Source: Acanthochromis polyacanthus
Lineage: Eukaryota; Chordata; Actinopteri; Pomacentridae
Length of the DNA stretch: 64,000 bases
NCBI RefSeq assembly: GCF_021347895.1
Contig: NC_067125.1
Span: 22,555,621 to 22,619,620, forward strand
Direction: 5' to 3'
Shown here: in pieces, positions 15,656 to 26,831 of the stretch
How positions within the stretch are numbered: position 1 is the first letter of the stretch
Layout: the number at the start of each line of letters is the position of its first letter
Position numbers and translations under genes: made by a program
Notes under the pieces: generated by a model
Told to the model about the DNA's origin: nothing
The model's input: the letters and a program-made list of their open reading frames with translations, nothing else
Database searches by the model: none

Positions 15656-16854
15656 TGTAAAATTTAAAGTTTGGAAATGACAAACCACCATCCTGCCTTT
15701 CTCACTGTATTGTGGTTAACGTGATACGAGGTTGTTTGCCTTGCTAGATAAATTTTGTCATTGCTGATTGTAATTTATTCCAGTATTTGGGGGGGTGGAG
15801 GAAGGGGGAGCATCAAACTAACAAAATTAATTCTGGGCAAAACATTCATTTTAAGGATAGCTATTCTACCACTCAGTGAATTTGGCAGGTTGGACGACCG
15901 ATCAAGGTCTGTCACTACATTGTTGAGTGTTTTACTGAAATTTTTTTGAGATATTGTCTGAATAGAAGGATATATGTCTATTCCCAAATAGGTAAAAATT
16001 TTAAGTAATTGGAATAGAAGCAGGGACCGGAGCATTACCTGCAGCCTGGTTTAAAGGTAGTAAGACTGATTTCTGCCAGTTTATTTTAAAACCAGAAAGT
16101 TTGCCGTAAAGTTCAAAAATCGTCAAAACATGTGGGATACTCTGCACTGGATTGTTTAAATACAGTAAAACATCGTCAGCATACAGTGAGATGTGATGAT
16201 TAGTTCCATTAGCAGTGATTGGGGAGATCGTCGGGGAACTGCGGATGGCTTCAGCGAGTGGTTCGAGGGAAAGAGCAAATAACAAGGGACTGAGAGGGCA
16301 GCCTTGGCTTGATCCTCTCAAAATACGAAAAGGAGGGGAGCTAGTTTTGCCTGAGTACAACAGCAGTTGGGTTTTTATACATCACTTTGATCATATTAAT
16401 AAACATCCTGCCGAATACCATAAACTCCTGTACAGACCATAAAAAAGGCCATTCAAGGTGGTCGAAAGCCTTCATTGCGTTTAACAAGAGGACAGCAACA
16501 GGAGAACTAATACTTTGGGCCCTATTGATGATGTGTAATAATCTTCTAATATTGTCCGTGGCCAGTCTAGAACGAATGAACCCTTTCTGGTCACGGAACA
16601 GTGTACCTGTTCCGTCATGTAACCCTGCAGTCGTCTGGTCAGCAACTTTGCATAGATCTTTAAATCTGCGTTCAGAAGTGAAAGAGGTCTATAGCTAGTA
16701 CACTGTACAGAATCCTTTCCCTTTTTAAGAAGTAACGAAATAATTTCTGAATTGACATTCCTGGAAAATGAACCCTCCTTGTTTGAAAATTGGATCATGT
16801 CCAATAATTGCGGGCCAATCAGAGACCAAAAAGTAAGGTAAAATTCAATGTACT

Positions 16855-17690
16855 CAAGTCATGGGTGATCAAAAGTCATCAAAACGCTCCACAAAAGTCT
16901 GAGGGCGTGGAAGTGGCGACCCACGGAATGCGGCCATTTTGAAATATGATTAATATTTTGTAATTTTTGGACATTTTCAAAAATTCTTAACTCAAACAGC
17001 GTATCCCTTAGAGAGCTGAAATTTGGTCAGGATGTACACCATTCAGGAATCAAAATGGTCCACAACAGTCTGATGGTATGGTCATGGCGACCAGTGGAAT
17101 GCAGCCATTTTGAATATGATTCATATTTTGGACAAAGTTGTCATTTTTGGACATTTTCTTCAAAAGCTATAAACTCAAACAGCGTAACCCAGAGAGAGCT
17201 GAAATTTGGCCTGGATGTACTCCAGTCATGGGTGATAAAAAGTTATCAAAACGCTCCGCAAAAGTCTGAGGGCATGGAAATGGCAACCCATGGAATGCAG
17301 CCATTTTGAACTATAATTTATATTTTGTCATTTTTGGACATTTTCAAAAGATATTAACTCAAACAGTGTAACCCTTAGAGAGCTGAAATTTGGTCCGGAT
17401 GTACACCAGTCATGGGTGATCAAAAGTTATCAAAATGGTCCGAAACAGTCTGACGGTGTGACCATGGTGACCAACCGAATGCGTCCATTTTGAATATGAT
17501 TCATATTTAGGACGATTTTGTCATTTTTGGACATTTTCAAAAGCTATAAACTCAAACCCACTAACACCGAGACAGCTCAAATTTGACCAGGATGTACTCC
17601 AGTCATGGGTCATCGAAAGTTATCAAAACGCTCCGCAAAAGTCTGAGGGTGTGGAAATGGCAACCCACGGAATGCGGCCATTTTGAATGC
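16855..17690. repeat. Tandem repeat, five units of about 185 bp in A-B-A-B-A order
   Basis: Each unit carries GGCCATTTTGAA-like, TTTTTGGACATTTTC and AACTCAAACAGCGTA-like text. Units at about 16869, 17238 and 17614 share AAAACGCTCC..CAAAAGTCTGAGGG. Units at about 17051 and 17421 share AAAATGGTCC..ACAGTCTGA. The alternation implies a dimeric higher-order repeat of about 370 bp. Confidence 0.8.
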
Positions 17691-18710
17691 CTCACCACGA
17701 AACAGAAAGTGCTGTCTAACGAGCCTGTACATGCTCCAATCTGCCTCAAATTTTGCAAGTGTCATCAGAGTCCAGCCCCAAGGGCGTCAGTTTGTTTTTA
17801 AAAGTGGGGGGGATGGAGACCACGGCACTTTGAGAAAATGTCGAAGAACGGCGGCAAAATGCCACAAGCTGGGCTCAAACTCACAACCACCGCACCAAAA
17901 GCGGAGGCTCAAGCTGTTGAGCTATAGGTACATGCAGGTAGAAGGGTCTGTGGGCCGCTATAGTACTAATTCTCCGGGCCGAAATTTTGCCCCTGCACGC
18001 CTCTGGTCGGAGCTTCCACTTGGCACAGGCGCAAATTTAGCATCTGCGCGTTTTTTTTAACCTCACGAAGGTGTGCTGCATGTCTGTGCAACTCTCAGCT
18101 GAGTGCGTTCAGGAGCGTCGGAATTTTCTATACTACTGAAAATAACTGGGTTTACAACGGCTTACATGTGAAGAATTTGAATGTGTTGGAGACAAAATGA
18201 CCCCTGACAAAAAGTGGGGGGGACACGTCCCCACCGTCCCCCCCTAAACTGACGCCTATGTCCGGCCCTAATCATATCCATGTGACACCTGGTGGCCATT
18301 TTGGATTTCTCACCATTAAACAGGAAGTGCTGTCTAACTAGCCTGTGCATGCACCAATCAATCTGAAACTTTACATGTGTGATCAGAGTCCGGCCCTAAT
18401 AAGTTCCAAAGACCAATATACAGTAAAAGTGATAGTGATATCTGGCCACCATTTTGGATTTCTCGCTATGAAACAGGAAGTGTTGTCTACCTACATTGTA
18501 AATGCTCCAATCTTCCTCAAACCATACATGTGTGATCAGAGCCCAGGCCTAATCACATCCATAGGTCGATGTACATTCACAGTCATAGCACCACCTGGCG
18601 ACCATTTTGAATGTCTTGCCATGAAACAGGAAGTGATGGATAAGTGATATGTCAATTCTCCAATCCCTCGCTGTCTCATGGCGCTATGCCTGAAGATTTG
18701 CACAGACTTC
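17691..18710. repeat. Tandem repeat, four units of about 150 bp, split by a hAT-like MITE
   Basis: Units at about 17691, 18298, 18453 and 18602 share GAAACAGGAAGTG-like text, then CTCCAAT or ACCAATC, then GTGATCAGAGTCC. The first and second are separated by the insertion at 17779-18260. Confidence 0.75.
17771..18268. mobile_element. hAT-like MITE carrying a tRNA-like segment
   Basis: Body 17779-18260, with ends CAAGGGCGTCAGTTT and AAACTGACGCCTATG. An 8-bp duplication with one mismatch flanks it (TCCAGCCC at 17771, TCCGGCCC at 18261). On the minus strand around 17930-17870 the text TATAGCTCAACAGCTTGAGC, then GTGGTTGTGAGTTTGAGCCC, resembles A and B boxes of a tRNA. No protein is encoded. Confidence 0.65.
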
Positions 18711-19653
18711 CCAACTGGAAAAATATTCGATCTTGTAGGGAAAGTGAACATATGTGTGGCAAAATGGCTCAACAGCGCACCATGCAACATTTGGAACATC
18801 TGAAATTGCCAGGTCCTTTCGATTACATGCGCCAAATTTTGATGGCATATGTCGCACATCAAGATGCTAAAAAGGTACTCAAACTGACTACATATACAAG
18901 CTAATATTCAGTCATGTTGCCACTGTATTTCCATACTGCCATTAACTGCCAAGAAGACATGACACATTTGATTGTATGACAATTTAGCTACTTGAATGTT
19001 GTGCTACTATTATTTAAGTTATTAACAGTTAAGCTAAATGCTAGTAACACATTTCAGCACCTCTCATGTTTAAGTCAAAATTAGCAGGGCACCGCAGGGA
19101 ATCGAACCCCATCCCAGTAAACCAGGAGGACCATTCCAGTGCCTTTTGCTTTTTGACACGACATGGAAGGCAAAGCAAAACCTGCATTACAACAGCATAT
19201 GTGTGGCGGGATTTTAAATTGTTGCCACATTCTACACCATTACATTAATCACATGTATTCTATGACATCTCCTTATTATTTAAGATGTTTCTATGGGAAG
19301 ATATCAAAAAGCATTTTGCACCTCGTATATGTGAAATGAGGCCTGTTGTCAATTAGTGCTACAATGTTTGTCTTTACTTTTTTATTTTATTTTTTCCTGA
19401 CTTTATTGATCAATGCTGTTGTAATACATGAAACGAAACCTCTGGCCTATTAAAAGCAACTATATGAACAAACTTGAACCATAACACTTGAACTAACAAT
19501 CCAGAAAATACAAACTTTATATGTCTAACAACAAACAAAACCTCTTGTGTATACATACGTCACAGAGTAACTCCAACTACAAAAACTCGTCTCATTTCCC
19601 CTGCAAAAATTGTGCCTGCATGTTTTAACACTATAGCAGTACACAGTGTGATG

Positions 19654-19972
19654 TTACTGGGCCTTCTCTTTAAAAAAATAACCAATGCCTTCGTGGTCAC
19701 TCAGATATGTAGGCCACACAATTGACTCCGCTTCATAATGTGATGTTTTAATATACACTTGGTCAATTAATGTGCCTCTCTCTGTTGTGGGTTGTGTCAC
19801 AACTTGCACATATCCTTTATCTGTTACAAAAGAACAGATGCTTGATGACTTCAAAATGTCATCATTAAAATCTCCCACGATAGCAATGGTGTCACTTAGT
19901 GGATCTAGCCAATCAAGTAATTTACCAAGATGCTGCTTAAACAAAGACATGGGATAGGATGGTGGGCAATAA
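19654..19972 (-). pseudogene. Endonuclease (EEP) domain fragment of a retroelement or Helentron
   Basis: Minus-strand frame from the giant element's edge downward: CPPSYPMSLFKQHLGKLLDW, then IAIVGDFNDDILKSSS, then VTQPTTERGTLIDQVYI and a terminal SDHEGI. The GDFN and SDHE motifs are those of the exonuclease-endonuclease-phosphatase fold, the DNA-nicking domain of LINEs and of fish Helentrons. From memory the wording is closest to the domain carried by fish Helentron proteins, but I cannot test this. The upstream part is missing: the frame runs straight into the giant transposon at 19973, as expected if the element inserted here. A stop follows at 19654. Confidence 0.7.
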
Positions 19973-20129
19973 CAACCCGGTCTCACAAGGATTCCTGAAA
20001 CTGTCACGTAAATTAATCTATGGTTTCGTGCGCACCAACACGATTTTGTCATGTTTTTCGTGTGGCTCACAACGAAATTCACACCAATGTATTTTAAGTG
20101 GAGGACTTTTCGTGCCACTCAGAACGTAT

Positions 20130-21405
20130 TTCAAACGAATGGGTATATTACATTTTTAATGTAAAAGCGTTGCGAATCCAACGCTATATTTTGCATTACA
20201 TCGTCCCATATTTATAATGTGATACCTTTATTTTTGCTGCAGGATTGGGGTATTTGAGATTCACACCCATTAAGCTTCAGTGTCCCCCCGGTGGTACACT
20301 TACTAATTTGCATAGGAATTTAAAGAATGTCCGAAGGCTGCAAACGTGATTATACAAACACTGTATGCCGATGGAAAGCTTAGATTCTCATGAATCCGCC
20401 GGTATAAACCACTTTCAGATGTGATTACCACAGCGGGTGAGAAAAACACATTTGTCCGACAAACAACGAATATCCATCCATCCGTTCTCTATACATGGCT
20501 TCAACGTACACAGCGCGACTCACATTTCCGGGTTCATTATTACACACAGATGAAAATATTCCACAAAAAACGGCCATACACCAACCTTGGACATCCAGAC
20601 GACACAAGCCAGTAAACTATTTTGTCCAAAACATGTCCTGAAGTCGGTATATAATCCACGAATCGGTCGTTTTCAAGGAAATGCACCTCGGATGCGCGTC
20701 CAATATTCCCTGTACTTCTCGTCATATTTTTTATTGACAAATAGAATATTAGCGATTTTTTTGTACTGAAAATGGCTGGAATTGACTGCAGCTTAGTGTC
20801 TGTTTGTTTGCAAACGGGTTTGATTTTATTTTCATATCTGAATCTTAATCACACCTGAATAGAACGTTTAATTAATCAAATATTCCTCGTGTGTCATGTT
20901 TCTCCTCGGTCAGATTGAAGCGAGTTAGGGCATTTTTGAATGGGTATGTTATATTTTTAATGTAAAAGCGTTGCGAATCCAACGCTATATTTTGCATTAC
21001 GTCCCATATTTATAGTGTGATGCCTTTATTTTTGCTGCAGGATTTGGGTATTTGAGATTAAAAAACGTTAGTGTCTGTTTGTTTGCAAACGGGTTTGATT
21101 TTATTTTCATATCTGAATCTTAATCACACCTGAATAGAACGTTTAATTAATCAAATATTCCTCGTGTGTCATGTTTCTCCTCGGTAAGATTGAAGCGAGT
21201 TAGGGCATTTTTGAATTGGTATGTTATATTTTTAATGTAAAAGCGTTGCGAATCCAACGCTATATTTTGCATTACGTCCCATATTTATAATTTGATGCCT
21301 TTATTTTTGCTGCAGGATTTGGGTATTTGACATTAAAAAACGTTAGTGTCTGTTTGTTTGCAAACGGGTTTGATTTTATTTTCCTATCTGAATCTTAATC
21401 ACACC
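20130..21405 (+). repeat. Subterminal tandem units, three copies of about 280 bp
   Basis: Units at about 20140, 20935 and 21215 each carry GTAAAAGCGTTGCGAATCCA, then ATTTTGCATTACGTCCCATA-like, TTTTTGCTGCAGGATT and GTGTCTGTTTGTTTGCAAAC text. The right end has a single unit (about 45480-45670). The first left unit is interrupted by the MITE below. Confidence 0.88.
20264..20796 (-). mobile_element. Longer piggyBac-like MITE, relative of 12906-13082
   Basis: Ends CCCATTAAGCTTCAGTGT and GAATTGACTGCAGCTTA. Its internal text (ATGCACCTCGGATGCGCGTC, AATATTAGCGATTTTTTTGT) is the complement of the short MITE at 12906-13082, which looks like an internally deleted version. It sits only in the left repeat, so it arrived after the two repeats diverged. 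Confidence 0.65.
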
Positions 21406-21699
21406 AGGCAGTCAGTCCGGTAACCCGCAGCAGTCCCAGGGAGGGGAGGGGGAGACCCACATCACTCCGCGGCCAGACGGCAGATGAATCGCGCATGCGC
21501 AAAGTCACTACAGATCCCATCCAGACTTACGGAGCCATATAAACGAAAATGTTTCTTCACTGTCATGCTAAAATAAACCACAGCATTTGGCCTCTAGTGA
21601 AAACACATATTTTGGGTGTTTTATACTCATTTTTTGGTCTCTTCCACAACGTTATTCCTCTCTCCTACAACGTTGATTACAATTACATGCAAACTGGGA

Positions 21700-21862
21700 A
21701 ATATGCAAATTAGACGATGACGTCATTTAGCGACTTCTAGCGACTTGTAGGACAGCCAATAGCGACTTCCCTTACTGAGGAGTTGGCAAAGGTGTCCGCG
21801 ACCCGCCCTCGACCCACTCCCCGAGAGAAGAATCTGCCCTTTCTCCGCTAACCCCTCTCCAG
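21700..21862 (+). promoter_or_regulatory. Promoter block and 5' non-coding exon in the left repeat
   Basis: Motifs in order: octamer ATGCAAAT (21703-21710), CRE TGACGTCA (21718-21725), a CCAAT box in GACAGCCAATAGCGAC (near 21753), then a GC-rich stretch ending TCTCCAG at 21862. The strong donor GTAAGATG follows at 21863. The matching acceptor CTCCTTTTAG lies at 23303-23312, giving intron 21863-23312 and a second 5' exon that leads to the transposase ATG at 23597. The transcription start is not visible. Confidence 0.65.
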
Positions 21863-22038
21863 GTAAGATGTGTTACTACGCTGCTGGTGTTTTGTTGTCT
21901 ATCTCGTCAAGCACATGGTATACGTATTAAAGCAATGATTCGTTTTGTTTTCAGGTATTAAACCTGACCATACGGAAATGCTGTTGTACTTTTTGTGCCT
22001 AAAAATAGCGATGTTTTGCAACGTTTGTCTAGCTAGCT

Positions 22039-23074
22039 TAAGGCCCCATCCACACGAAGACAAAACGAGGTCAAAACGCGTAAGTTTCCACACGAAGACG
22101 GCGTTTTGGGGGTCTGTAAACTATCATTTTTGAAACCAGGTTCCAGAGTGGAAAGATTTTGAAACGCCGTTTACGCGGCTCCGTGTTTACTGGCTATCCA
22201 CTGATACGCTTGCTCCATAGTTTCATAACTTCATTGACACGCATGCGCCCCACGCGCGGCAAAGACGACAGCAATGGCGGCGTACAGTGTAGCAAATGTG
22301 CTGATGAAGCCAGTGACCCTACTATCCCTGTTGCAGCAAAAGCTCCTTCTTCTCAATCACCACCGAGTTGAACAAACGATTATCGAGGACACATTACGGC
22401 ACTTTGTTTCCTTCCCGGCTTGGTCTTTCTTTACCATAGCTATGCATAGAAAGGCTAGATGGCTGACGTCGCTACGCGACGGCCAACTTACCTAGGGGCT
22501 GCTGGCTCACTGATAACATTAATGCCTATGGAGCATGTACTTTTTAATTAACCATAGCTTGCTCAATTTTCAACCGATTTTTAAACGGTTTGATTTGTTA
22601 TAAACGCCAGAGATGTAGTTATGTTATTGCATATTTATGGATAATTATGACCATGGACTTTCATATTAATTTAAAAAAGTAGATAGAGCATTACCTGCCA
22701 TAGCTGCACACATACACACAGTGAAATTAAAGTGTTTAGTGAAATACAAGTGTTTATGTTAAACATTTAATAGTTTGATATGCTACACAAAAGTGTGGCA
22801 TCTTGCACTGTAGGGGGGTATTTTTGCAAACACAAAGCCAGCCAGTTACTGTATCACAATGAATCTAAATCTCGGATATATTTCACTAATGAAACAGCTT
22901 GGAAATCATGTTAAAACGAAGGAGTAATTATGCCTTTCCCACCTGTATAGAATGAAGTCCAGGTTACTTTGTAATAGTCCAAGTGGCTCACACAACTTCC
23001 TCCGACGCCTTAGTCTTTATGGCAATCGTTTTTGAAACTGTTAAGCGTTTTGTCTTCGTGTGGATGGGGCCTAA
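22039..23074. mobile_element. Harbinger-like element in intron 1, left copy
   Basis: Body 22042-23071, with ends GGCCCCATCCACACGAAGAC and its complement GTCTTCGTGTGGATGGGGCC. A 3-bp TAA duplication flanks it, as in PIF/Harbinger. It encodes a short open frame starting MAAYSVANVLMK at 22274 that is also present in the right copy and ends without a recognisable nuclease domain; it may be a remnant of the transposase N-terminus. Confidence 0.78.
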
Positions 23075-23596
23075 GACACCTGTGTGTACACTGATATCAG
23101 TAGCCAGTTATTCCCACGTAGGGTGATAACATTGTCATAATAAGTCATAATTTCCTATTCGGCTCCCTTAAACCTTCTATGTTGATTGAGAAAAAACGTG
23201 AACTTTGTTTTTACTCATAAGATTAGGAAGCTGTGGTTCATTCAGTTGCTTTTTAAACCTTTCTGTAAATACAAACACAGCTACTAAGTATTTGTCTCTG
23301 TTCTCCTTTTAGTTGCTGTTTCATCCATCCCCTGACCTTTCACCTCTGCGTCAACTAGAAAAGCGAACCCAAAGGCACTTTTAAGAGCCATATCTTTCTG
23401 TCTTTCTATCTGTCTATTTCTGTCTTTCTGTTCATCTGTCTGTCTGTTTATCCCTCTATCAGTGTCAGTGTCCTCATCAGCCATCCGTAAATTCTTTGTA
23501 TAGTAAGTCTGCCTGTTTGTCTGCACTTGTTTATTTGTTTGTCTTTATCTGTTTGTCCGTACCTGTTTATTTGTTTGTCTGTATCTGTTCTGTGCA

Positions 23597-25619
23597 ATGG
23601 ACAACAGACTGACCCTTGACCCCCAGAATCCCCACTACAAAGAGGGGAGGCGAATGGCGATTGAAATGAGACTTGACCAGATGCTTGCTGAAGCCAGGGT
23701 TAGTATTTACATCATATGTTACTTAACCATAAATGTGGGTTACAAATAAGCTATTTGATCTGATAGTATTGGAAGGATCAGACAGCGTCCAAATCCCACA
23801 ATTCATAGATGTTGAGGTTTGCTTTGATTTGCCACCTATTTTTGCTTCTAGTAAGTTGAACTGCATTTGATCAGACTTTTATCAACACGTAGAAAGCCGC
23901 TGAGCTCAGGAGAAGGTCGTCTTCCCAAGACTCGGCAAAGAAGGCTAAAAGGCCAAGGCAAGGACAAGGAAAGCCCAGGGGGAGGAATGGTGGGCGACGC
24001 AGAGCCTCGGCTACAGGTAGTTTTTGTAAATTGTTGATGTATCAAAATTCAGATCAATTTATTCAGTGGTATTGCAATAAACAACATTACCTAGTAATTA
24101 ATGTGAATATTCTTTTACAAATTGTAATTTAATAAATAGTATGTAAATGGAAAAATACATGAATGCAATCCTGATTGTAGTCATATTCTTTTATGTCCTG
24201 ACTGAATTGCAGTTGGACATCCTCAGGCTGAGTGCTCCCTGTCATCCAGTGTGGAAGATGTTCCAACTTTACCATCACCAAGTCCTCTGGAAAAATTTGG
24301 TAAATTACACTGATTAATGAATTAATGTATGTAATCAAGTTAATGATAGTTATTAAAACAAACATTAAACTCTAAAAACAATCTATTACATATATCAAGA
24401 ACAGTAATGATTAGCACCAGTTTGAATGATTGTTAAAGTCATCTTTAATAACTCAAGTTAATTAATTTTAAAGCAAAAAACATGGAGCAGCTCTCTGCTA
24501 TTTTGGAGTCATGCCATTCTGCTGAGCCTCAGAAAAGCTCCTCATCCTGGTCTGACCGTCAGCATAAAGCCTCGGAGCGCTGGAAAGAGTCAAGGCCATA
24601 CAACCTCCAATGCCTCATTGAAGAAGAGTCTGTTGGGCATCCCTTGTGTTGTCTCTGCAATGAACCTGCAGTCATTCGGTTAGTATTCTAAACTACTAAA
24701 CTTATTTCATGGCGGGCTTTTTTTGGAATTATGGGTCGTTGTGTATTTATTGTATTTTGGGGGAGCTGATAGAATTTTTTTAGAGTCAGAAGCACCCAAC
24801 TGGAAAGTGGACAAAATAATTAGCACATCTTGTGCCAGAACTCAAAGGGGCTAAACCTTGAGATAGATATCCCAGTTTTTAGCACATTATTCCCATGAAA
24901 TAAATATTTTAAAATCATTTTGCCTTTCTCTCCTAGGTGCAGAGATTGTCTTCCTGAGGAGTGGTTCTGTGGTGACTGTGATATACTGCATCACAAAAAG
25001 CAGCCACTCCACAACCGGGAGTGCATTATTGATGGTTTTTTTAAAGCCATTCCCCCAAGTACGTGCATCATGAACCAGGGCGATGGATATTGCACCCACG
25101 AGCAAGGTTTGTCTTGATCTGAGTATTGTTATCTTCCATATGTATTTCTAGCTTGTCACAATAATGTACTTAATTGTTTTCTTATATTTTGTCAGCATGT
25201 CTTTTGCCAGTTGGGAAGGCATCGTGCTCTTCTTGCAAAGGCACAAATATTGTCACATCACCAGGAAAACCAGTGATTTTAATTACCATCAATGGTAAGA
25301 ACAATTCACTACACTACACTAATCATTTTTAGGAAGTATGTGGTTGTTATGTATTCATGATGTTGTTTATTTGCGTTGTGTTCAAGGACGTTATGACTTG
25401 CATCAACCACTGCACTTCTGTGAAACATGCCAGAGGCAGTGGGCTCCAGAACTGAAGGACCTCATTAGGAGCGGTTATTGGCCGGCCTCTCTTAGTGTGT
25501 ATACCTTGTACACACTAGACCTTCTGAGCTCCTTTCAGGAATTGAAGGTCATTTCTCCTGGTTTTGCCAGACAGGCCTTTGCAAAATTGCTGGAGCACCG
25601 CACAAAGTGTGGAGGGAGA
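23597..25619 (+). CDS. KDZ transposase exons 1-7 (basic region and zinc cluster)
   Basis: The start MDNRLTLDPQNPHYKEG is the first ATG after the acceptor at 23312. Exon 2 is very basic (RRRSSSQDSAKKAKRPRQGQ), a likely nuclear localisation and DNA-contact segment. Exons 4-5 carry CCLCNEPAVIRCRDCLPEEW followed by FCGDCDILHH, a C-x2-C..C-x2-C..C-x2-C..HH arrangement like the CxC cysteine clusters known to accompany KDZ transposases, and reminiscent of a B-box. Exons 6-7 add CSSC and the HFCETCQRQW segment. All junction phases fit: 0,1,1,2,1,1,0. No stop occurs in this part. Confidence 0.88.
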
Positions 25620-25917
25620 GTAAGTTCATTTATTCTTCACCATATTAAACTGTATTTCAGCAGACAATTTGTAATATAACTATATTTTTATATTCTCTTT
25701 ATCTTCTAGTCGGGACACATCAATGGAGATGCACTGCAGCGCAGTTTTTTAGAGTTTTCATACTCTTCATTTGAAAAAAAGCAACTTAGTTAGGCAGCTT
25801 ACGTCGATTTTTTTTTTTGACCGGATGGGGACAGATCTGACAAAAGTGTGACTTTTTTCCTAGCTATCTACATCCAAAATACTTTCAATTTTTGCTAGGC
25901 CCCACGTGCACAGGTCA

Positions 25918-26311
25918 TACTGACAGCATCCATCCATCCATCCATTCTCCATACACCGCTTTATCCTCACCAGGGTTGCGGGGGGTGCTGGAGCCTATCC
26001 CAGCTGACTCGGGCGAAGGCAGGGGACACCCAGGACAGGTCACCAGTCTGTCACAGGGCTACACATACAGACAAACAATCACACTCGCATTCACACCTAC
26101 GAGCAATTTAGAGTTATCAATTAACTTCAGCATATTTTTGGACTGTGGGAGGAAGCCGGAGTACCCGGAGAAAACCCACGCATGCTCAGGGAGAACATGC
26201 AAACTCCATGCAGAAAGATCGCAGGCCCAACCCGGGATTCAAACCAGGGATCTTCTTGCTGCAAGGCGAAAGTGCTAACCACTAGGCCACTGAGCAGCCT
26301 ACTGACAGCAT
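25918..26311 (-). mobile_element. tRNA-derived SINE, copy 4
   Basis: Minus-strand copy between 12-bp duplications TACTGACAGCAT (25918-25929 and 26300-26311). The TGGA tail is at the left and the tRNA-like head at the right. Confidence 0.93.
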
Positions 26312-26400
26312 GTACGTGGCAAAATGCAATTTTTGAGGTTTCGCACTCCGAGAATAGGGGAAAATCACCGTTAGATGGAAATGATGAAATAGTAAGTGGC

Positions 26401-26791
26401 AAGTTGGAACTCGGGCTGCTCAGCGGCGTAGTGGTTAGCACTTTCACCTTGCAGCAAGAAGATCCCTGGTTCGAATCCCAGGGTGGGCCTGGGATCTTTC
26501 TGCATGGAGTTTGCATGTTCTCCCTGTGCATGCGTGGGTTTTCTTCAGGTACTCCGGCTTCCTCCCACAGTCCAAAAACATGCTGAGGTTAATTGATTGC
26601 TCTAAATTGCCCGTAGGTGTGAATGCGAGGGTGATTGTTCGTCCATGTATGTAGCCCTGTGACAGACTGGTGACCTGTCCTGGGTGTCCCCTGCCTTCGC
26701 CCGAGTCAGCTGGAATAGGCTCCAGCACCCCCCGCAACCCTGGTGAGGATAAAGCGGTGTATGGAGAATGGATGGATGGAAGTTGGAACTC
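26401..26791 (+). mobile_element. tRNA-derived SINE, copy 5
   Basis: Plus-strand copy (26413-26779) between 12-bp duplications AAGTTGGAACTC (26401-26412 and 26780-26791). With copy 4 it forms head-to-head inverted SINEs about 100 bp apart, able to fold into a long hairpin in RNA. Confidence 0.94.
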
Positions 26792-26831
26792 TAAAAAATT
26801 GACATCTGAAGCTTGCAGCTAACTAGTCAAA

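Larger units (their letters stand above)
13791..16810 (-). mobile_element. 5'-truncated L1-type LINE, minus strand
   Basis: Minus-strand fragments in order: reverse transcriptase start (16804-16481); catalytic region with LYADDVLLYL and a following GFKINWQKS segment (16360-16001); a further RT stretch (16035-15775); and the C-terminal zinc-finger-like segment (14630-14202) with CTLCSSNAVDTFFHMFWEC. The 3' end lies in the T-rich run near 13791. The copy is broken by frameshifts, by a SINE at 14919-15285 and by a hairpin duplication at 15578-15655. It encodes no intact protein. Confidence 0.85.
19973..23450 (+). repeat. Left terminal inverted repeat of the giant element
   Basis: It matches the complement of 43408-45841 with few differences outside indels. 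In order: terminal segment, three subterminal tandem units (only one in the right copy), a piggyBac-like MITE absent on the right, GC-rich promoter block, 5' exon with donor, first intron with a Harbinger-like element, and a TCTG/TTTC-rich start of the second 5' exon. Confidence 0.92.

Noticed and set aside
22274..22495. Small gene MAAYSVANVLMK in the terminal repeats
   Set aside because: It lies in the Harbinger insertion within an intron and has no nuclease motif; kept as part of that element rather than as a gene of the giant transposon.
25892..26737. ORFs of 97-134 codons with HACTGRTCKLHAERSQAHPG
   Set aside because: This peptide is the translated core of the SINE and recurs at every SINE copy on either strand.
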